Shown here piece by piece: positions 43,196-52,185 of a stretch of 54,839 bases of DNA. Each line of letters begins with the position of its first letter. Within the stretch, counting starts at the first letter, position 1. A program made the translations under genes and the position numbers. Source of the DNA: an uncultured Hellea sp. (GTDB lineage: Bacteria; Pseudomonadota; Alphaproteobacteria; Caulobacterales; Maricaulaceae). The DNA lies in contig CALLMD010000007.1 of the NCBI GenBank assembly GCA_938007935.1, positions 1 to 54,839 on the forward strand. The letters are read 5' to 3'. The notes below the pieces were generated by a model. It was not told the DNA's origin. It saw only the letters and a list, made by a program, of their open reading frames with translations, and made no database searches.

Positions 43196-44554
43196 CTATC
43201 CATCTGGGTTCAGTGATGGGCCGCTAGCGCTACCGCCGCCGTTACCGCGCATGGCATGGGCTGCATGACGGCCTGCATTGCGCGTATGTTGCCCACTCTT
43301 CATTTTTTTGGCCCAGTCGGGCTGCGTTTTGGGGCCGCCTGCCACGCTTGGCGCTGCTGGTTTCATGCCTTTTGAGAGCGCCCGCATTGCGCCGCGCGCA
43401 CCATTACCGTGGGCCGTTGATATAGCTCCGCCTGCCGCTAAGGCTTTACCGCCCGCTTTCTTGGCCACAGACATAGCGCCCGCCTGCGCCACTGTTGCCG
43501 CGCCTACAATATTGCCTTTGAGGCCTTCACTGCCTGTAGACATTTTACCCAATGCAAAGGCGAGCTTTGTGCCGCCTGTCATAGACGCGCCAGCTTTGAC
43601 GGATGAGACGGACGCTTTCATGCCGGCTTTGCCTGCCGCGCCAGCGACTGCTCCGCCCGCTAATGCACCTGCGCCAACAGCCGCCATTGTGCCGACGGCC
43701 GCGCCTGCGCCTAATTGCGGCGCGCCTGAAACAAGGCCCGTTGCGATACCGGGACCAAAGAGGCCTAGTGCGAGCAAAGCCATAGAGGCTAAAATTACGG
43801 CTGCGGCATCGGCTAATTCAATTGGCGGAACGGGAAGTTTTTTACCCGTAATAGGATCGATAGAGACCTGAAAAGCAGACGTTATGTCGCCAAACATGGT
43901 TGACCCAATACCGATAATGATCGCCAGCACCATAAGTTTGATGCCCGACGCCACGACATTACCAAGAACCTTTTCGGCGAGGAATGATGTCTTATTCCAA
44001 AGGGCGAACGGGATTAGAATAAAGCCTGCCAGAGTGGTGAGTTTAAACTCAATGACGGTGACAAAAAGCTGAATGGCTATAAAAAAGAAGGCGAATATCG
44101 TAATCACCCAGGCCAAACCCAATACGCTGATGAGAACAATATTTGTGAAGAAATCAATCGGGCCTGTGAGGTTTCCAATTTCGGTAAGAAGCGGATGGGC
44201 GGCCTTAAAGCCTGTATTGGCGATAAAACCCGGTTTTAATAATTGCTCATGTGTTAGGATTGTTGTGGTCGCTTGAAGCCCCAAACCTCCGAAGCTTTTA
44301 AAGATGATTTGGGTCAGGCCGGAGAAGTTTGTAATGATGAGCGCGAAAACGCCGACATACATAACTTTTTTAAGAAACTTACCAATGACGGATGTATCAG
44401 GCCCCATGGCCCAATAAAGGCCTGCAAGGGTGATATCTATGCCAATGATAATAGCTGTGAGATATTGAACCTCGCCGCCAAGCAACCCAAAGCCGCTATC
44501 AATATAGGTACTGAATGTATCTACAAATTTGTCAATGACGCCAAGATCTTCCAT
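43196..44554 (-). CDS. trbL: P-type conjugative transfer protein TrbL (VirB6-like)
   Basis: The 452-aa protein has about six hydrophobic helices in its first 290 residues (AIIIGIDITLAGLYWAMG, VLISVLGLAWVITIFAFFFIA and others). A Gly/Ala-rich, low-complexity tail rich in basic residues follows, as in TrbL proteins. It forms the polytopic inner-membrane part of the secretion channel. The high-GC tail gives long open frames on the opposite strand that I regard as compositional. Start overlaps the trbJ stop. Confidence 0.92.
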   Translation of the reverse strand: MEDLGVIDKFVDTFSTYIDSGFGLLGGEVQYLTAIIIGIDITLAGLYWAMGPDTSVIGKFLKKVMYVGVFALIITNFSGLTQIIFKSFGGLGLQATTTILTHEQLLKPGFIANTGFKAAHPLLTEIGNLTGPIDFFTNIVLISVLGLAWVITIFAFFFIAIQLFVTVIEFKLTTLAGFILIPFALWNKTSFLAEKVLGNVVASGIKLMVLAIIIGIGSTMFGDITSAFQVSIDPITGKKLPVPPIELADAAAVILASMALLALGLFGPGIATGLVSGAPQLGAGAAVGTMAAVGAGALAGGAVAGAAGKAGMKASVSSVKAGASMTGGTKLAFALGKMSTGSEGLKGNIVGAATVAQAGAMSVAKKAGGKALAAGGAISTAHGNGARGAMRALSKGMKPAAPSVAGGPKTQPDWAKKMKSGQHTRNAGRHAAHAMRGNGGGSASGPSLNPDG

Positions 44555-45291
44555 TACGGCAACCCTCCATAAGCAGAGTTTGATCCGACAAAATTCTTTA
44601 ATCTCTCGCGTGCTTCTTTCTCACTTGCCAGTCTCCGTGCGTTTTCAATGCTGTTGGCACGATATTGTGTCACCTGCATGTGTTGGGCCTGCATGGACTG
44701 TTTGATAAGCAAGGCCATGAGTTGATTTGTTGATTGTGTGGCTTGGAGAGCGCCCGTAGCCCCATGACTCTTATTTGTTAGAGTGTTTAAAACGATGCGG
44801 TCATCTTCCAGACTTTCAACCATCTTGGACTGCATAACCATAGCGTCATTATAAGCGCTGCGCGACATCTGCCAGTTCTCTTCAGCGCGGACATAAAACT
44901 CATCATCCGTCATACCTTTATAGTCTTGCGGATATTGCTCTTTGACGAGCTGGCGTGTGCGGCCCACCTCATAAGCGACATTTTCAGCCTGAGCATTTAG
45001 ATAAGCAATCTCGCTGAGAATGCGGTTAAGCTCGCTTGCACTATTCACATCAAGCCTCGAGAGATGTTTAGCCTGATTAATCAGCATCTGCGCTTCATTA
45101 CGAAGCTGCGCCGCCTGCCGGATTATCTGCGTATGGCTCCTGACAGCTGTATAGAAATTTTGCTTATAATTGGCAGGGTCATAGACAATGCCCCCAAATT
45201 GAGCGCTCGCGATTGGCGCATAGGACAATCCGATGACGGCAATCATAGCCCCCGTTATCAGCCGCGTCATTATTCTGCTACGTCGAGCCAT
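44554..45291 (-). CDS. trbJ: P-type conjugative transfer protein TrbJ (VirB5-like)
   Basis: The 245-aa protein has a signal peptide (LITGAMIAVIGLSYAPIASA, cleaved before QFGG). The mature part is helical (QIIRQAAQLRNEAQMLINQAKHL) and ends with NFVGSNSAYGGLP. VirB5-like proteins sit at the pilus tip or surface. In RP4 trbK (entry exclusion) follows; here trbL comes directly, so no TrbK lipoprotein is encoded at the expected place. It overlaps trbE by 22 bp. Confidence 0.9.
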   Translation of the reverse strand: MARRSRIMTRLITGAMIAVIGLSYAPIASAQFGGIVYDPANYKQNFYTAVRSHTQIIRQAAQLRNEAQMLINQAKHLSRLDVNSASELNRILSEIAYLNAQAENVAYEVGRTRQLVKEQYPQDYKGMTDDEFYVRAEENWQMSRSAYNDAMVMQSKMVESLEDDRIVLNTLTNKSHGATGALQATQSTNQLMALLIKQSMQAQHMQVTQYRANSIENARRLASEKEARERLKNFVGSNSAYGGLP

Positions 45292-47726
45292 GGCACATAC
45301 TCCTCTGCATCTATGTTAAACTCTGAGCGGATAAGATCTGAGGCCCAATCAAGGCCATTGAAACCAAGCCAGTTGGCGGCAAAATCATCAGGCCCATTAC
45401 CGTCCAGAACATGATCGAGGTCTTTATGGCCTGCCTCTGTTCCCACGCCGCAAAAGGCCAAAGCTACCGGGCCGAGCTGTAAATCAAACAGACGGTTACC
45501 TGCACGTGACTGGAAGTAATAATCCCGCTTAGGCGCCGCTGAGGATATAATCTGGATTTGGCGCTTATTCAGCCCGAAGCTGTCATAATGCGCCTGCTGC
45601 TGCGGCTCCATAGCCCGCTCATTAGGCAGGAATATACGCGATGGACAGCTTTCAATAATAGCGGGCGAAATTGGGCTATTGGCGATATCGGACAGTGATT
45701 GCGTCGCAAATATCACAGAGACATTCTTCTTGCGCAGGACTTTGAGCCATTCGCGGATACGGCCCGCAAACATGGGATCATCCAAAAACACCCAAGCTTC
45801 ATCCAGTATCAAGAATGTGGGCCGCCCATCAAAACGGGCTTCTAATTTATGAAAGAGATAAGTCAGGACTGGCGCAACAAGCGCTTTACTGTGCATCAGC
45901 GTTTCCATCTCAAAGGCGAGCGTAGAATTGAGCGTGAGCGTATCTTTATTCCCGTCCAGTAAGTATCCAAACGCCCCATCTAGCGTGAAAGGCTTAAGCG
46001 CTTGGCGCAGGTCTTTTGATTGCAGTAAGGCTGATAATCCGGTCAGCGTTCTTTGATCTTCGGGGGCACTGCTAAGGTTTTGGAGCGCTGACCACACCAC
46101 CTCTTTGACATCCGGCGTAATCTCAACGGACTCATTTGTGAGAAGTCCAATCACCCATTCGAGCGCCCAAGACAGTTCGGCCTCATCATCAATATCTTTC
46201 AAAGGCTGAAAGACGAGTTCTGAGTCAGTTGCGGCAAGATCATAGAAATCACCTTGGAGGGCCTCAATCATAGCGCGAGATGAAGCGCCCTTATCAAATG
46301 TGAAGACCTGCGCCCCCTCATAGCGTTTGAACTGTAGTGATAATAGATTGAGCAGGACCGATTTCCCGGAACCCGTCGGCCCGACAACAAGCATGTGTCC
46401 AACATCACCTTGATGGGTGACAAGTCTGAACGGTGTATGTCCTTCGGTTGTTGCGTAGAGCAGCGGGCCGTCTTTTAAATGCGCATTGGTAAGAGGCCCC
46501 GCCCACACCGCTGATAACGGCATTAAGTGTGCTAGGTTCAGTGTAGAGACGAGCGGCGTTCTAATATTGGCATAGGCATTACCGGGATGCGTTCCGAGCC
46601 AAGCGTCAACGGCATTCACTGTTTCATGGATGGTGACAAAGCCTTTGCCATTGATAATACGCTCTATGGCATGAAGCCGCGCTTCGGCTGTCGCGGCGTC
46701 CGGATGCATGACGCATATGGATGTTGTGAGATAGCCGTAAGAGACATAATCACCGCCAAGGTCTTGCAGAGCAGCATCGGCGTCAGCGGCTTTATTGTCG
46801 GCGTCGCTATCAACCAGTACCGATTGTTCATTGAGTAAGGCTTCTTTGAGAAGCGCCATGACAGATTTGCGCTTGGCAAACCATTGACGGCGTATCTTCG
46901 TAATCGTCTTTACAGCGTCAGGTTTTCCGAGCGGCAAAAACCGTGTCATCCAGCGGTATGGAAATCCGAGCGTGTTCAGCTCATCGAGTATTCCTGGCGT
47001 CGTCTCATTAGGAAAACCGCGAATGGTCAATATGTGAATGGCGTGATCGGCTAGGCGCGGAACTAGACCCCCGACTAGGTCAGCCCCGCCAATCACTGCG
47101 TCTATATACGCTGGAACATCGGGTGTCACAACAGCGTGGCGCATAGGAGAAACAGTAGAATGCAGATAAGTCAGGGTTTCATCATCTGACAGCCATGCAC
47201 CCAGCGGCATTTGGTTTTTAAGAAGATCCAAACATCTATCCGTTTCAGACTGGAAACTATGCAGATGATCTTGCGCCGATAGAGGGGTTTCATCTTTAGG
47301 CGTCTCAATCAATAGGCCTTCCGCTTTTGAAGTACGGTCCGCAGGCGGCATAAATTGGAAGGTAAGATAATAGACACTCTCAAAGAGTTCTGAGTTCTCA
47401 TCAAATTGCCCGCAGCGTTCTTGATCAACTATCCACGCCGCCGCATCGGTAAAGTCTGATTTTGGGTATTCATGAGCTTCAATACGGGCAGCTTCAAAAT
47501 AAAGAGCCCAACCCGAGCTAAAGCGGCGCAGTGCATTATTGATACGGGCGCATGTCGCCACTAGTTCTTCTTCAGTGCAGCTTTCCAAATCAGGCCCGCG
47601 AAACTTCGCCGTGCGCTGAAAGCTACCGTCTTTGTTGAGAACAACACCGGGCGCAATTAGGGCTGACCATGGCAGGTAATCTGCAAGGCAATTCGGACGC
47701 TTACGGTATTCGGTGAGGTTCATCAT
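45270..47726 (-). CDS. trbE: Conjugal transfer ATPase TrbE (VirB4-like)
   Basis: The 818-aa ATPase has the CagE/TrbE N-terminal domain and a RecA-like C-terminal motor. Walker A is VVGPTGSGKSVLLNLLSLQF near residue 445 and Walker B is TFLILDEAWVFLDDP. SVIFATQSLSDIANS is a further motif. It powers pilus assembly and substrate transfer. The start (ATG at 47726 or 47723) overlaps the trbD stop. Confidence 0.96.
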   Translation of the reverse strand: MMNLTEYRKRPNCLADYLPWSALIAPGVVLNKDGSFQRTAKFRGPDLESCTEEELVATCARINNALRRFSSGWALYFEAARIEAHEYPKSDFTDAAAWIVDQERCGQFDENSELFESVYYLTFQFMPPADRTSKAEGLLIETPKDETPLSAQDHLHSFQSETDRCLDLLKNQMPLGAWLSDDETLTYLHSTVSPMRHAVVTPDVPAYIDAVIGGADLVGGLVPRLADHAIHILTIRGFPNETTPGILDELNTLGFPYRWMTRFLPLGKPDAVKTITKIRRQWFAKRKSVMALLKEALLNEQSVLVDSDADNKAADADAALQDLGGDYVSYGYLTTSICVMHPDAATAEARLHAIERIINGKGFVTIHETVNAVDAWLGTHPGNAYANIRTPLVSTLNLAHLMPLSAVWAGPLTNAHLKDGPLLYATTEGHTPFRLVTHQGDVGHMLVVGPTGSGKSVLLNLLSLQFKRYEGAQVFTFDKGASSRAMIEALQGDFYDLAATDSELVFQPLKDIDDEAELSWALEWVIGLLTNESVEITPDVKEVVWSALQNLSSAPEDQRTLTGLSALLQSKDLRQALKPFTLDGAFGYLLDGNKDTLTLNSTLAFEMETLMHSKALVAPVLTYLFHKLEARFDGRPTFLILDEAWVFLDDPMFAGRIREWLKVLRKKNVSVIFATQSLSDIANSPISPAIIESCPSRIFLPNERAMEPQQQAHYDSFGLNKRQIQIISSAAPKRDYYFQSRAGNRLFDLQLGPVALAFCGVGTEAGHKDLDHVLDGNGPDDFAANWLGFNGLDWASDLIRSEFNIDAEEYVPWLDVAE

Positions 47727-47998
47727 GCCAGATAGCCTTTGTGTTTAATATGGCGGACTAAAACGTCCATGAATTGCGGATCGCGGCCTGCCAGAAAGAC
47801 GCAGAGCGTGTGGGACACGACGTAGTAAATGATGCCGAGCGCCCAGAGCTGAAGGCCAAGTCCAAAGGCCGCCGCGATTGTCCCGTTCATGATCGCCGCC
47901 GTGCGCGGGGCGCCGCCCATAAGAATAGGCTCAGTTAATGAGCGATGAAGCGGGATGGAAAAACCTTCGGGAAGAGCCTCTGACAATCCGTTTGGCAT
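47723..47998 (-). CDS. trbD: Conjugal transfer protein TrbD (VirB3-like)
   Basis: This 91-aa protein (EGFSIPLHRSLTEPILMGGAPRTAAIMNG) has two hydrophobic segments (about 34-65) and a short C-terminus with RDPQFMDVLVRHIKHKGYL. It has the size and motifs of TrbD/VirB3, an inner-membrane partner of the TrbE ATPase. The ATG overlaps the trbC stop (TAATG). Confidence 0.92.
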   Translation of the reverse strand: MPNGLSEALPEGFSIPLHRSLTEPILMGGAPRTAAIMNGTIAAAFGLGLQLWALGIIYYVVSHTLCVFLAGRDPQFMDVLVRHIKHKGYLA

Positions 47999-48336
47999 TA
48001 GATCATCGCTCCGCCGGAGAACTTAAAGAAGCTCAGGAAGAAGCTGGTTGCGGTAAAGGCGATAGACAGTCCAAAGACGATTTGGATGAGCTTGCGAATG
48101 CCGCCGCCCGCATCGCCAAAGGCAAGTCCAAGCCCCGTCATGATAATAACAACAGTCCCGAATATCTTCGCCACTGGGCCTTCAATGGATTGAAGGATTT
48201 TGGTGAGCGGTGCTTCCCACGGCATGGCGGAACCCGCCGCGTGAGCCGCGCTCGGGAATAACATGAATATAGCTGCGGCGATTACGAAGCCGAGAAACAG
48301 GCGTGAGTGGATATTAATGGCAAGTGGTGCTTGCAT
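47998..48336 (-). CDS. trbC: Conjugal pilin TrbC (VirB2-like)
   Basis: This 112-aa pre-pilin has a long signal sequence (FLGFVIAAAIFMLFPSAAHA, cleaved before AGSA) and two hydrophobic helices in the mature part (GTVVIIMTGLGLAFG and IVFGLSIAFTATSFFLSFF). RP4 TrbC is trimmed and cyclised; whether this one is cannot be read. AAGGAG lies 6 nt before the ATG, the strongest ribosome site of the operon, as expected for the major pilus subunit. It overlaps trbB by 23 bp. Confidence 0.93.
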   Translation of the reverse strand: MQAPLAINIHSRLFLGFVIAAAIFMLFPSAAHAAGSAMPWEAPLTKILQSIEGPVAKIFGTVVIIMTGLGLAFGDAGGGIRKLIQIVFGLSIAFTATSFFLSFFKFSGGAMI

Positions 48337-49345
48337 GGTGGTCTCCTTGGTAGGTGAGGTTCAAAATGGGGGATGGAGCTGTGAGTGGTTCGAGCTGATA
48401 ACTCTTCCCCTTCACATCAATCAGGCGCGCGATTGTCTCAATACGCCGTTTGGAGCCCCGTCCAGAGATGAAGACAATTACGTCAATTGCCTCCGCTATC
48501 AGAGCGCGCGGAACCGTTTGCACGCCTTCAAGAATGAGTTGTTCAATACGGGACAAGCCCGCTTTCGCTGAATTGGCATGGACGGTCGCAATGCCGCCAG
48601 GATGGCCCGTATTCCATGCCTTGAGCATGTCTAGGGCTTCCGGCCCGCGCACTTCACCGACAATGATACGGTCGGGCCGCAAGCGCAGTGTGGAGCGCAC
48701 GAGATCGGGCAGGCGCACATTTTTACCGTGAGTGCGCAGCGCAATTGTATCTTCCGCCTCGCATTGGAGTTCTCTTGTATCTTCAAGGATAACGACACGG
48801 TCACCTGTCTTTGCAACAACAGCTAACATGGCATTTGCTAATGTGGTTTTGCCGGAGGATGTGCCGCCGACAATGATAATGTTATGGCGCGCCTGAACAG
48901 CGTAAGTTAACGCCTCAGCCTGCGTGTTAGTCATCGTACCGGCTGCCACATAGTCATCAAGCTTAAAGACTTGAACGGCCCCTTTGCGGATGGAAAAAGC
49001 GGCGGCGGAAACAACAGGCGGCAGCAGTCCTTCAAAGCGTTCGCCCCCCTTACCATTAGAAGAGACAGGGAGTTCTGCGCTGACAATAGGGTTTTCTGTT
49101 GTGACATCCTGATTGATGTGTGTGCCAACCAAACGCACAACGCGCTCTGTTTGCTCGGGCGTGATAATCACTTTTGTATCGATCATGCCGCTGCCGTGCT
49201 TATCCAGCCAAAGCTTACCGTCAGGATTGACCATGATCTCGATGACTTTGGGATTGTCGAGTGCGCTTACGATGTCATTACCAAGCGCGGTGCGCAGCAT
49301 AGCTAAGGTGCGTTCAGACGTGACGGGGTTTTGCGATCTACTCAT
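48314..49345 (-). CDS. trbB: P-type conjugative transfer ATPase TrbB (VirB11-like)
   Basis: The protein is 343 aa from ATG 49345 (GGTGG upstream); a GTG three codons earlier is possible. The secretion ATPase motifs are Walker [20 protein letters not shown], the Asp box [17 protein letters not shown], Walker [21 protein letters not shown] and the His box [19 protein letters not shown]. It is the hexameric motor that switches the machine between pilus building and DNA transfer. It overlaps the end of the copG-like gene. Confidence 0.95.
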   Translation of the reverse strand: MSRSQNPVTSERTLAMLRTALGNDIVSALDNPKVIEIMVNPDGKLWLDKHGSGMIDTKVIITPEQTERVVRLVGTHINQDVTTENPIVSAELPVSSNGKGGERFEGLLPPVVSAAAFSIRKGAVQVFKLDDYVAAGTMTNTQAEALTYAVQARHNIIIVGGTSSGKTTLANAMLAVVAKTGDRVVILEDTRELQCEAEDTIALRTHGKNVRLPDLVRSTLRLRPDRIIVGEVRGPEALDMLKAWNTGHPGGIATVHANSAKAGLSRIEQLILEGVQTVPRALIAEAIDVIVFISGRGSKRRIETIARLIDVKGKSYQLEPLTAPSPILNLTYQGDHHASTTCH

Positions 49346-49841
49346 CTCTGCCACCCGATGTGAGCCTTTTACTTCTCATTTTTTTGAGAAGTTTGAGTTC
49401 ATCCTTTTTGAAAAATTGTTCTTCAGAGACGAAGACATCAGGAAGACCTTGCTTGAAAGCATTGCTTCCCTTTTTTACCTTTGCGCTAAGCTGATCGAAG
49501 AATTGATTGAGTAAGGAAGCTCCGCGAGACGCCCGCGCCTCCGTATCAATTGCTGGAATTTCCGGTGACAGGGTGAAGAAGAATTGCATGAAGAGTGAAA
49601 AGCTCTCCATGAAGAGATTAAGGTCATGTGAGTGACGAAAATCATGCCGCATCATTGTGTCCAGACGGGCTAATATCTCCGCGTCGCGCTGATCATCGTG
49701 TTCAAAACTAAAACTCGCTGACAAGGCTTCATCTACAAGACGGGATTTAGTTTTTCCTGTGGTGCGCGCGCGGTGCTCTAAGAACATGGCGTTCTGCTTA
49801 GAGATACGAAAACGTAGCCGATTATCGAGAACATCTGCCAT
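49338..49841 (-). CDS. CopG-like ribbon-helix-helix protein of the trb operon
   Basis: The 167-aa protein has an N-terminal ribbon-helix-helix (NRLRFRISKQNAMFLEHRART then TKSRLVDEALSASF), a helical middle and a basic C-terminus (KKDELKLLKKMRSKRL). A CopG-type gene between traG and trbB is a regular feature of Tn4371-like modules. It is a natural candidate to bind the tandem 10-bp repeats upstream of traG and control the operon. It starts 2 bp after the traG stop. Confidence 0.85.
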   Translation of the reverse strand: MADVLDNRLRFRISKQNAMFLEHRARTTGKTKSRLVDEALSASFSFEHDDQRDAEILARLDTMMRHDFRHSHDLNLFMESFSLFMQFFFTLSPEIPAIDTEARASRGASLLNQFFDQLSAKVKKGSNAFKQGLPDVFVSEEQFFKKDELKLLKKMRSKRLTSGGRDE

Positions 49842-49843
49842 CT

Positions 49844-51898
49844 CTAAATTCCTAAATCTTGATCTATCGACTGGTTAAGGCCATGCGCGCGCTGCATTGG
49901 GCTCGGCTCGCGCACGAAATCAGCGAGCTTTACTGAAGCTAGAACAGGATCAGCCGCCTCAATATCGATGGGCTTATCTTTTGCCGCTTTGGTGATCGCT
50001 GGCCCCTCAGGTCCAACAAGCTCTGGGTTTTGATCTTTGCCGCCGTCATCTTTTGCCTCATGATTTTTAGTCTTGTTAAGGCGCGCAGCTATCTTAGCCT
50101 GCTCGTCTTTATCTGCGGCTGTATAAAGGCGGTCATCCACAAGCCGTGTCCGGGCGCCCCACATGCAAGGGCTGTCAGGGGAAAGACCGCCATTGCCGAA
50201 GGGTGGAGTTGGAGGCGCGGTGACACGGCCTGTGAAATTCTTATCCGCAAAAGAGCGGACTTTATTGGCTTTGATGGGCGCAAAACCTGACAAGAGAATA
50301 AGCTGCTCATTAGCGGGGAGCTGCATGATTTCGCCCGGCGTGATGAGCTGGCGGGCTGTTTCCTGGCGCGAGACCATGACATGCGATAACCACGGCGCGA
50401 GGCGGTGACCGGCATAGTTACGCATAGCCCGCATCTCTGTCGTGCTGCCGATGGCGTCAGATAGACGTTTGGCTGTGCGCTCATCATTGGTGGCAAAGGC
50501 AATACGCACATGACAGTTATCGAGGATAGAATTATTTTGCCCGTAAGCTTTTTCAATCTGGTTCAAAGATTGTGAAATCAGAAAGGCGCGCAGTCCATAC
50601 CCTGCCATGAAGGCCAGAGAGCTTTCAAAGAAGTCGAGACGGCCGAGCGCCGGAAACTCATCGAGCATTAAAAGTAATTGACGCTTGGGCTTGCTATCTC
50701 CGCTGACAACTAATTCTTCAGTTAAGCGGCGGCCAATCTGATTAAGGATAAGACGAACTAAGGGCTTGGTACGGGAAATATCGGACGGCGGTATGACCAG
50801 GTAGAGCGAAACGGGCTTATCCGCCTTCATCAAATCAGAGATACGCCAGTCACATTGTGAGGTGACTTCGGCCACCGTAGGGTCGCGGTAAAGGGCCAGA
50901 AAGCTCATCGCCGTTGACAGTACACCAGAGCGCTCATTGTCGGATTTATTGAGGAGTTCACGCGCCGATTGAGCTACCACCGGATGAACGCCCTCTTTTT
51001 TAGCGTCCCCGAGATGATTGGTCGTCATCATAACCCGCAACGTCTTTTCAAAAGAACGGTCAGGATCAGAGAGGAATGAGGCAACGCGGGCTAATGTCTT
51101 CTCAGGCTCGGCGTAGAGAATATGCAGGATTGCGCCGACTAAAAGACTGTGAGCGGTTTTTTCCCAATGGTTACGGCGCTCAAGCATACCTTCCGGGTCA
51201 ACAAGAATGTCAGCTATGTTTTGAACATCACGAACTTCGCATTCGCCTCTGCGCACTTCCAGCAAGGGATTGTATTTTGCGCTCTCCGCATTGGTTGGAT
51301 CAAATAAGAGGCAATGTGTGAATGTAGAACGCCATCCACTTGTGAGCTGCCAGTTCTCGCCCTTGATGTCGTGAATGACGGCGCTATCTGTCCATGACAG
51401 AAGCGTCGGAATGACAAGCCCTACACCCTTGCCAGACCGCGTTGGCGCAATCGCCATGACATGTTCCGGGCCTTCATGGCGTATATAATCGTGTTTGGTG
51501 CGGCCCAGGAAAACACCTGTATCGCCCATTAAGCCTGCACGGTCGATTTGCTTTGCAGTTGCCCATCGAGATGAACCAAAAGTATTGATTTTTTTGGCAG
51601 AACGGCCGCGCGCCACTGAGCCGATTACGGCAAATATTGTTCCGACGAAACCGCCGCCTGCCGCAATCTGCCCGCCCTTGGCAAAAATATCAGGCGCGTA
51701 AGCATCAAACTGATACCACCACGGAAACAAGCTCCACGGCGAATAGACGGTGTGATCACCGACGGAAAACAGGCCTGTGCCAAGATAAGCGTCATAATCA
51801 AATTGAAGGGCTACCCATTGCGTTGCGTACCACGTCGTAAAAATTATCGTTGTGAACACAACGATGATTTGTCCAATGAGTATGCTTTGTGGCGACAT
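49844..51898 (-). CDS. traG: Type IV secretion coupling protein TraG (VirD4-like)
   Basis: The 684-aa coupling ATPase has N-terminal membrane helices (about 5-25 and 78-96), Walker A APTRSGKGVG (151-160), Walker B LLLMLDEFPALGRLDFF and the RecA-type AFLISQSLNQIEKAYG. It would bring the relaxase-DNA complex to the channel. AAAGGA precedes the ATG. It is the first gene of the operon and lies 75 bp downstream of five tandem repeats. Its usual partner, a relaxase, is not in the window. Confidence 0.96.
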   Translation of the reverse strand: MSPQSILIGQIIVVFTTIIFTTWYATQWVALQFDYDAYLGTGLFSVGDHTVYSPWSLFPWWYQFDAYAPDIFAKGGQIAAGGGFVGTIFAVIGSVARGRSAKKINTFGSSRWATAKQIDRAGLMGDTGVFLGRTKHDYIRHEGPEHVMAIAPTRSGKGVGLVIPTLLSWTDSAVIHDIKGENWQLTSGWRSTFTHCLLFDPTNAESAKYNPLLEVRRGECEVRDVQNIADILVDPEGMLERRNHWEKTAHSLLVGAILHILYAEPEKTLARVASFLSDPDRSFEKTLRVMMTTNHLGDAKKEGVHPVVAQSARELLNKSDNERSGVLSTAMSFLALYRDPTVAEVTSQCDWRISDLMKADKPVSLYLVIPPSDISRTKPLVRLILNQIGRRLTEELVVSGDSKPKRQLLLMLDEFPALGRLDFFESSLAFMAGYGLRAFLISQSLNQIEKAYGQNNSILDNCHVRIAFATNDERTAKRLSDAIGSTTEMRAMRNYAGHRLAPWLSHVMVSRQETARQLITPGEIMQLPANEQLILLSGFAPIKANKVRSFADKNFTGRVTAPPTPPFGNGGLSPDSPCMWGARTRLVDDRLYTAADKDEQAKIAARLNKTKNHEAKDDGGKDQNPELVGPEGPAITKAAKDKPIDIEAADPVLASVKLADFVREPSPMQRAHGLNQSIDQDLGI

Positions 51899-51972
51899 AG
51901 CCGAAGTCCTTTCAAGTTGGACTTAGGCTGTCAGAATTCAGCAATTTATGTCTAGAATCTAAATACTGTATA

Positions 51973-52022
51973 ATTTGCGGTCATTTGCAGGGATTTGCAG
52001 CTATTTGCAGGGATTTGCAAAT
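51973..52022. repeat. Five tandem 10-bp repeats (ATTTGC core) upstream of traG
   Basis: The units are ATTTGCGGTC, ATTTGCAGGG, ATTTGCAGCT, ATTTGCAGGG and ATTTGCAAAT, with exactly 10-bp spacing; the last is a perfect palindrome. The period of one helical turn puts each core on the same DNA face, as in operators of ribbon-helix-helix proteins or in iterons. On the minus strand they overlap the region where a traG promoter is expected (TATACAG and TATTTAG follow). Confidence 0.8.
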
Positions 52023-52033
52023 TCGTGATTTTT

Positions 52034-52079
52034 AGACAGCTTTTTCGGGGGCCAGTTACTTTTGGTAAAATAGCTGTCT
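52034..52079. promoter_or_regulatory. Inverted repeat AGACAGCT-N30-AGCTGTCT
   Basis: Two perfect 8-bp arms (52034-52041 and 52072-52079) flank 30 bp containing a GGGGG tract, adjacent to the tandem repeats. On the + strand TTTT and AAAA lie just inside the arms. It may be a second regulatory site, or part of an origin of transfer. The rest of the 287-bp gap between traG and tetR holds no gene I can support. Confidence 0.45.
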
Positions 52080-52128
52080 GGAACGGATAGGGTTTAAAAG
52101 GATTAGCTTGATAACCAAAAACGGAAAA

Positions 52129-52180
52129 TTATCCCCATACCAGACATTAACTCAGAGAACCTGGCCGGTTTTAGGACACA
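52129..52180. repeat. Imperfect direct repeat, copy A
   Basis: The segment TTATCCCCATACCAGACATT...CTCAG...TGGCCGGTTTTAGGACACA recurs at 54339-54395 in the same orientation (ATCCCCA-x-ACC-x-GAC-x-TTA-x-CTCAG, then TGGC-GGTTTTA). The copies bracket the thioesterase-adh-tetR genes. Confidence 0.55.
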
Positions 52181-52185
52181 AGTTT

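Larger units (their letters stand above)
39334..52022 (-). mobile_element. Integrative conjugative element-like Trb mating-pair module
   Basis: Fourteen co-directional genes give the order traG, copG-like, trbB, C, D, E, J, L, F, G, I, DUF2274, DUF736, alpA, most overlapping by a few bases. This order matches the conjugation cores of Tn4371-like elements; trbK and trbH of RP4 are absent. It begins just beyond tRNA-Cys. No integrase, relaxase (TraI/VirD2), replication gene or duplicated tRNA end is present within the window, so the element is either incomplete, split, or dependent on genes outside. Confidence 0.8.

Noticed and set aside
43278..43871. Ala/Pro-rich open frame antisense to trbL
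   Set aside because: Explained by the Gly/Ala-rich, GC-rich trbL tail; no independent evidence.
51973..52022. Short tandem repeats as a CRISPR array
   Set aside because: The unit is 10 bp with no unique spacers and no cas genes.
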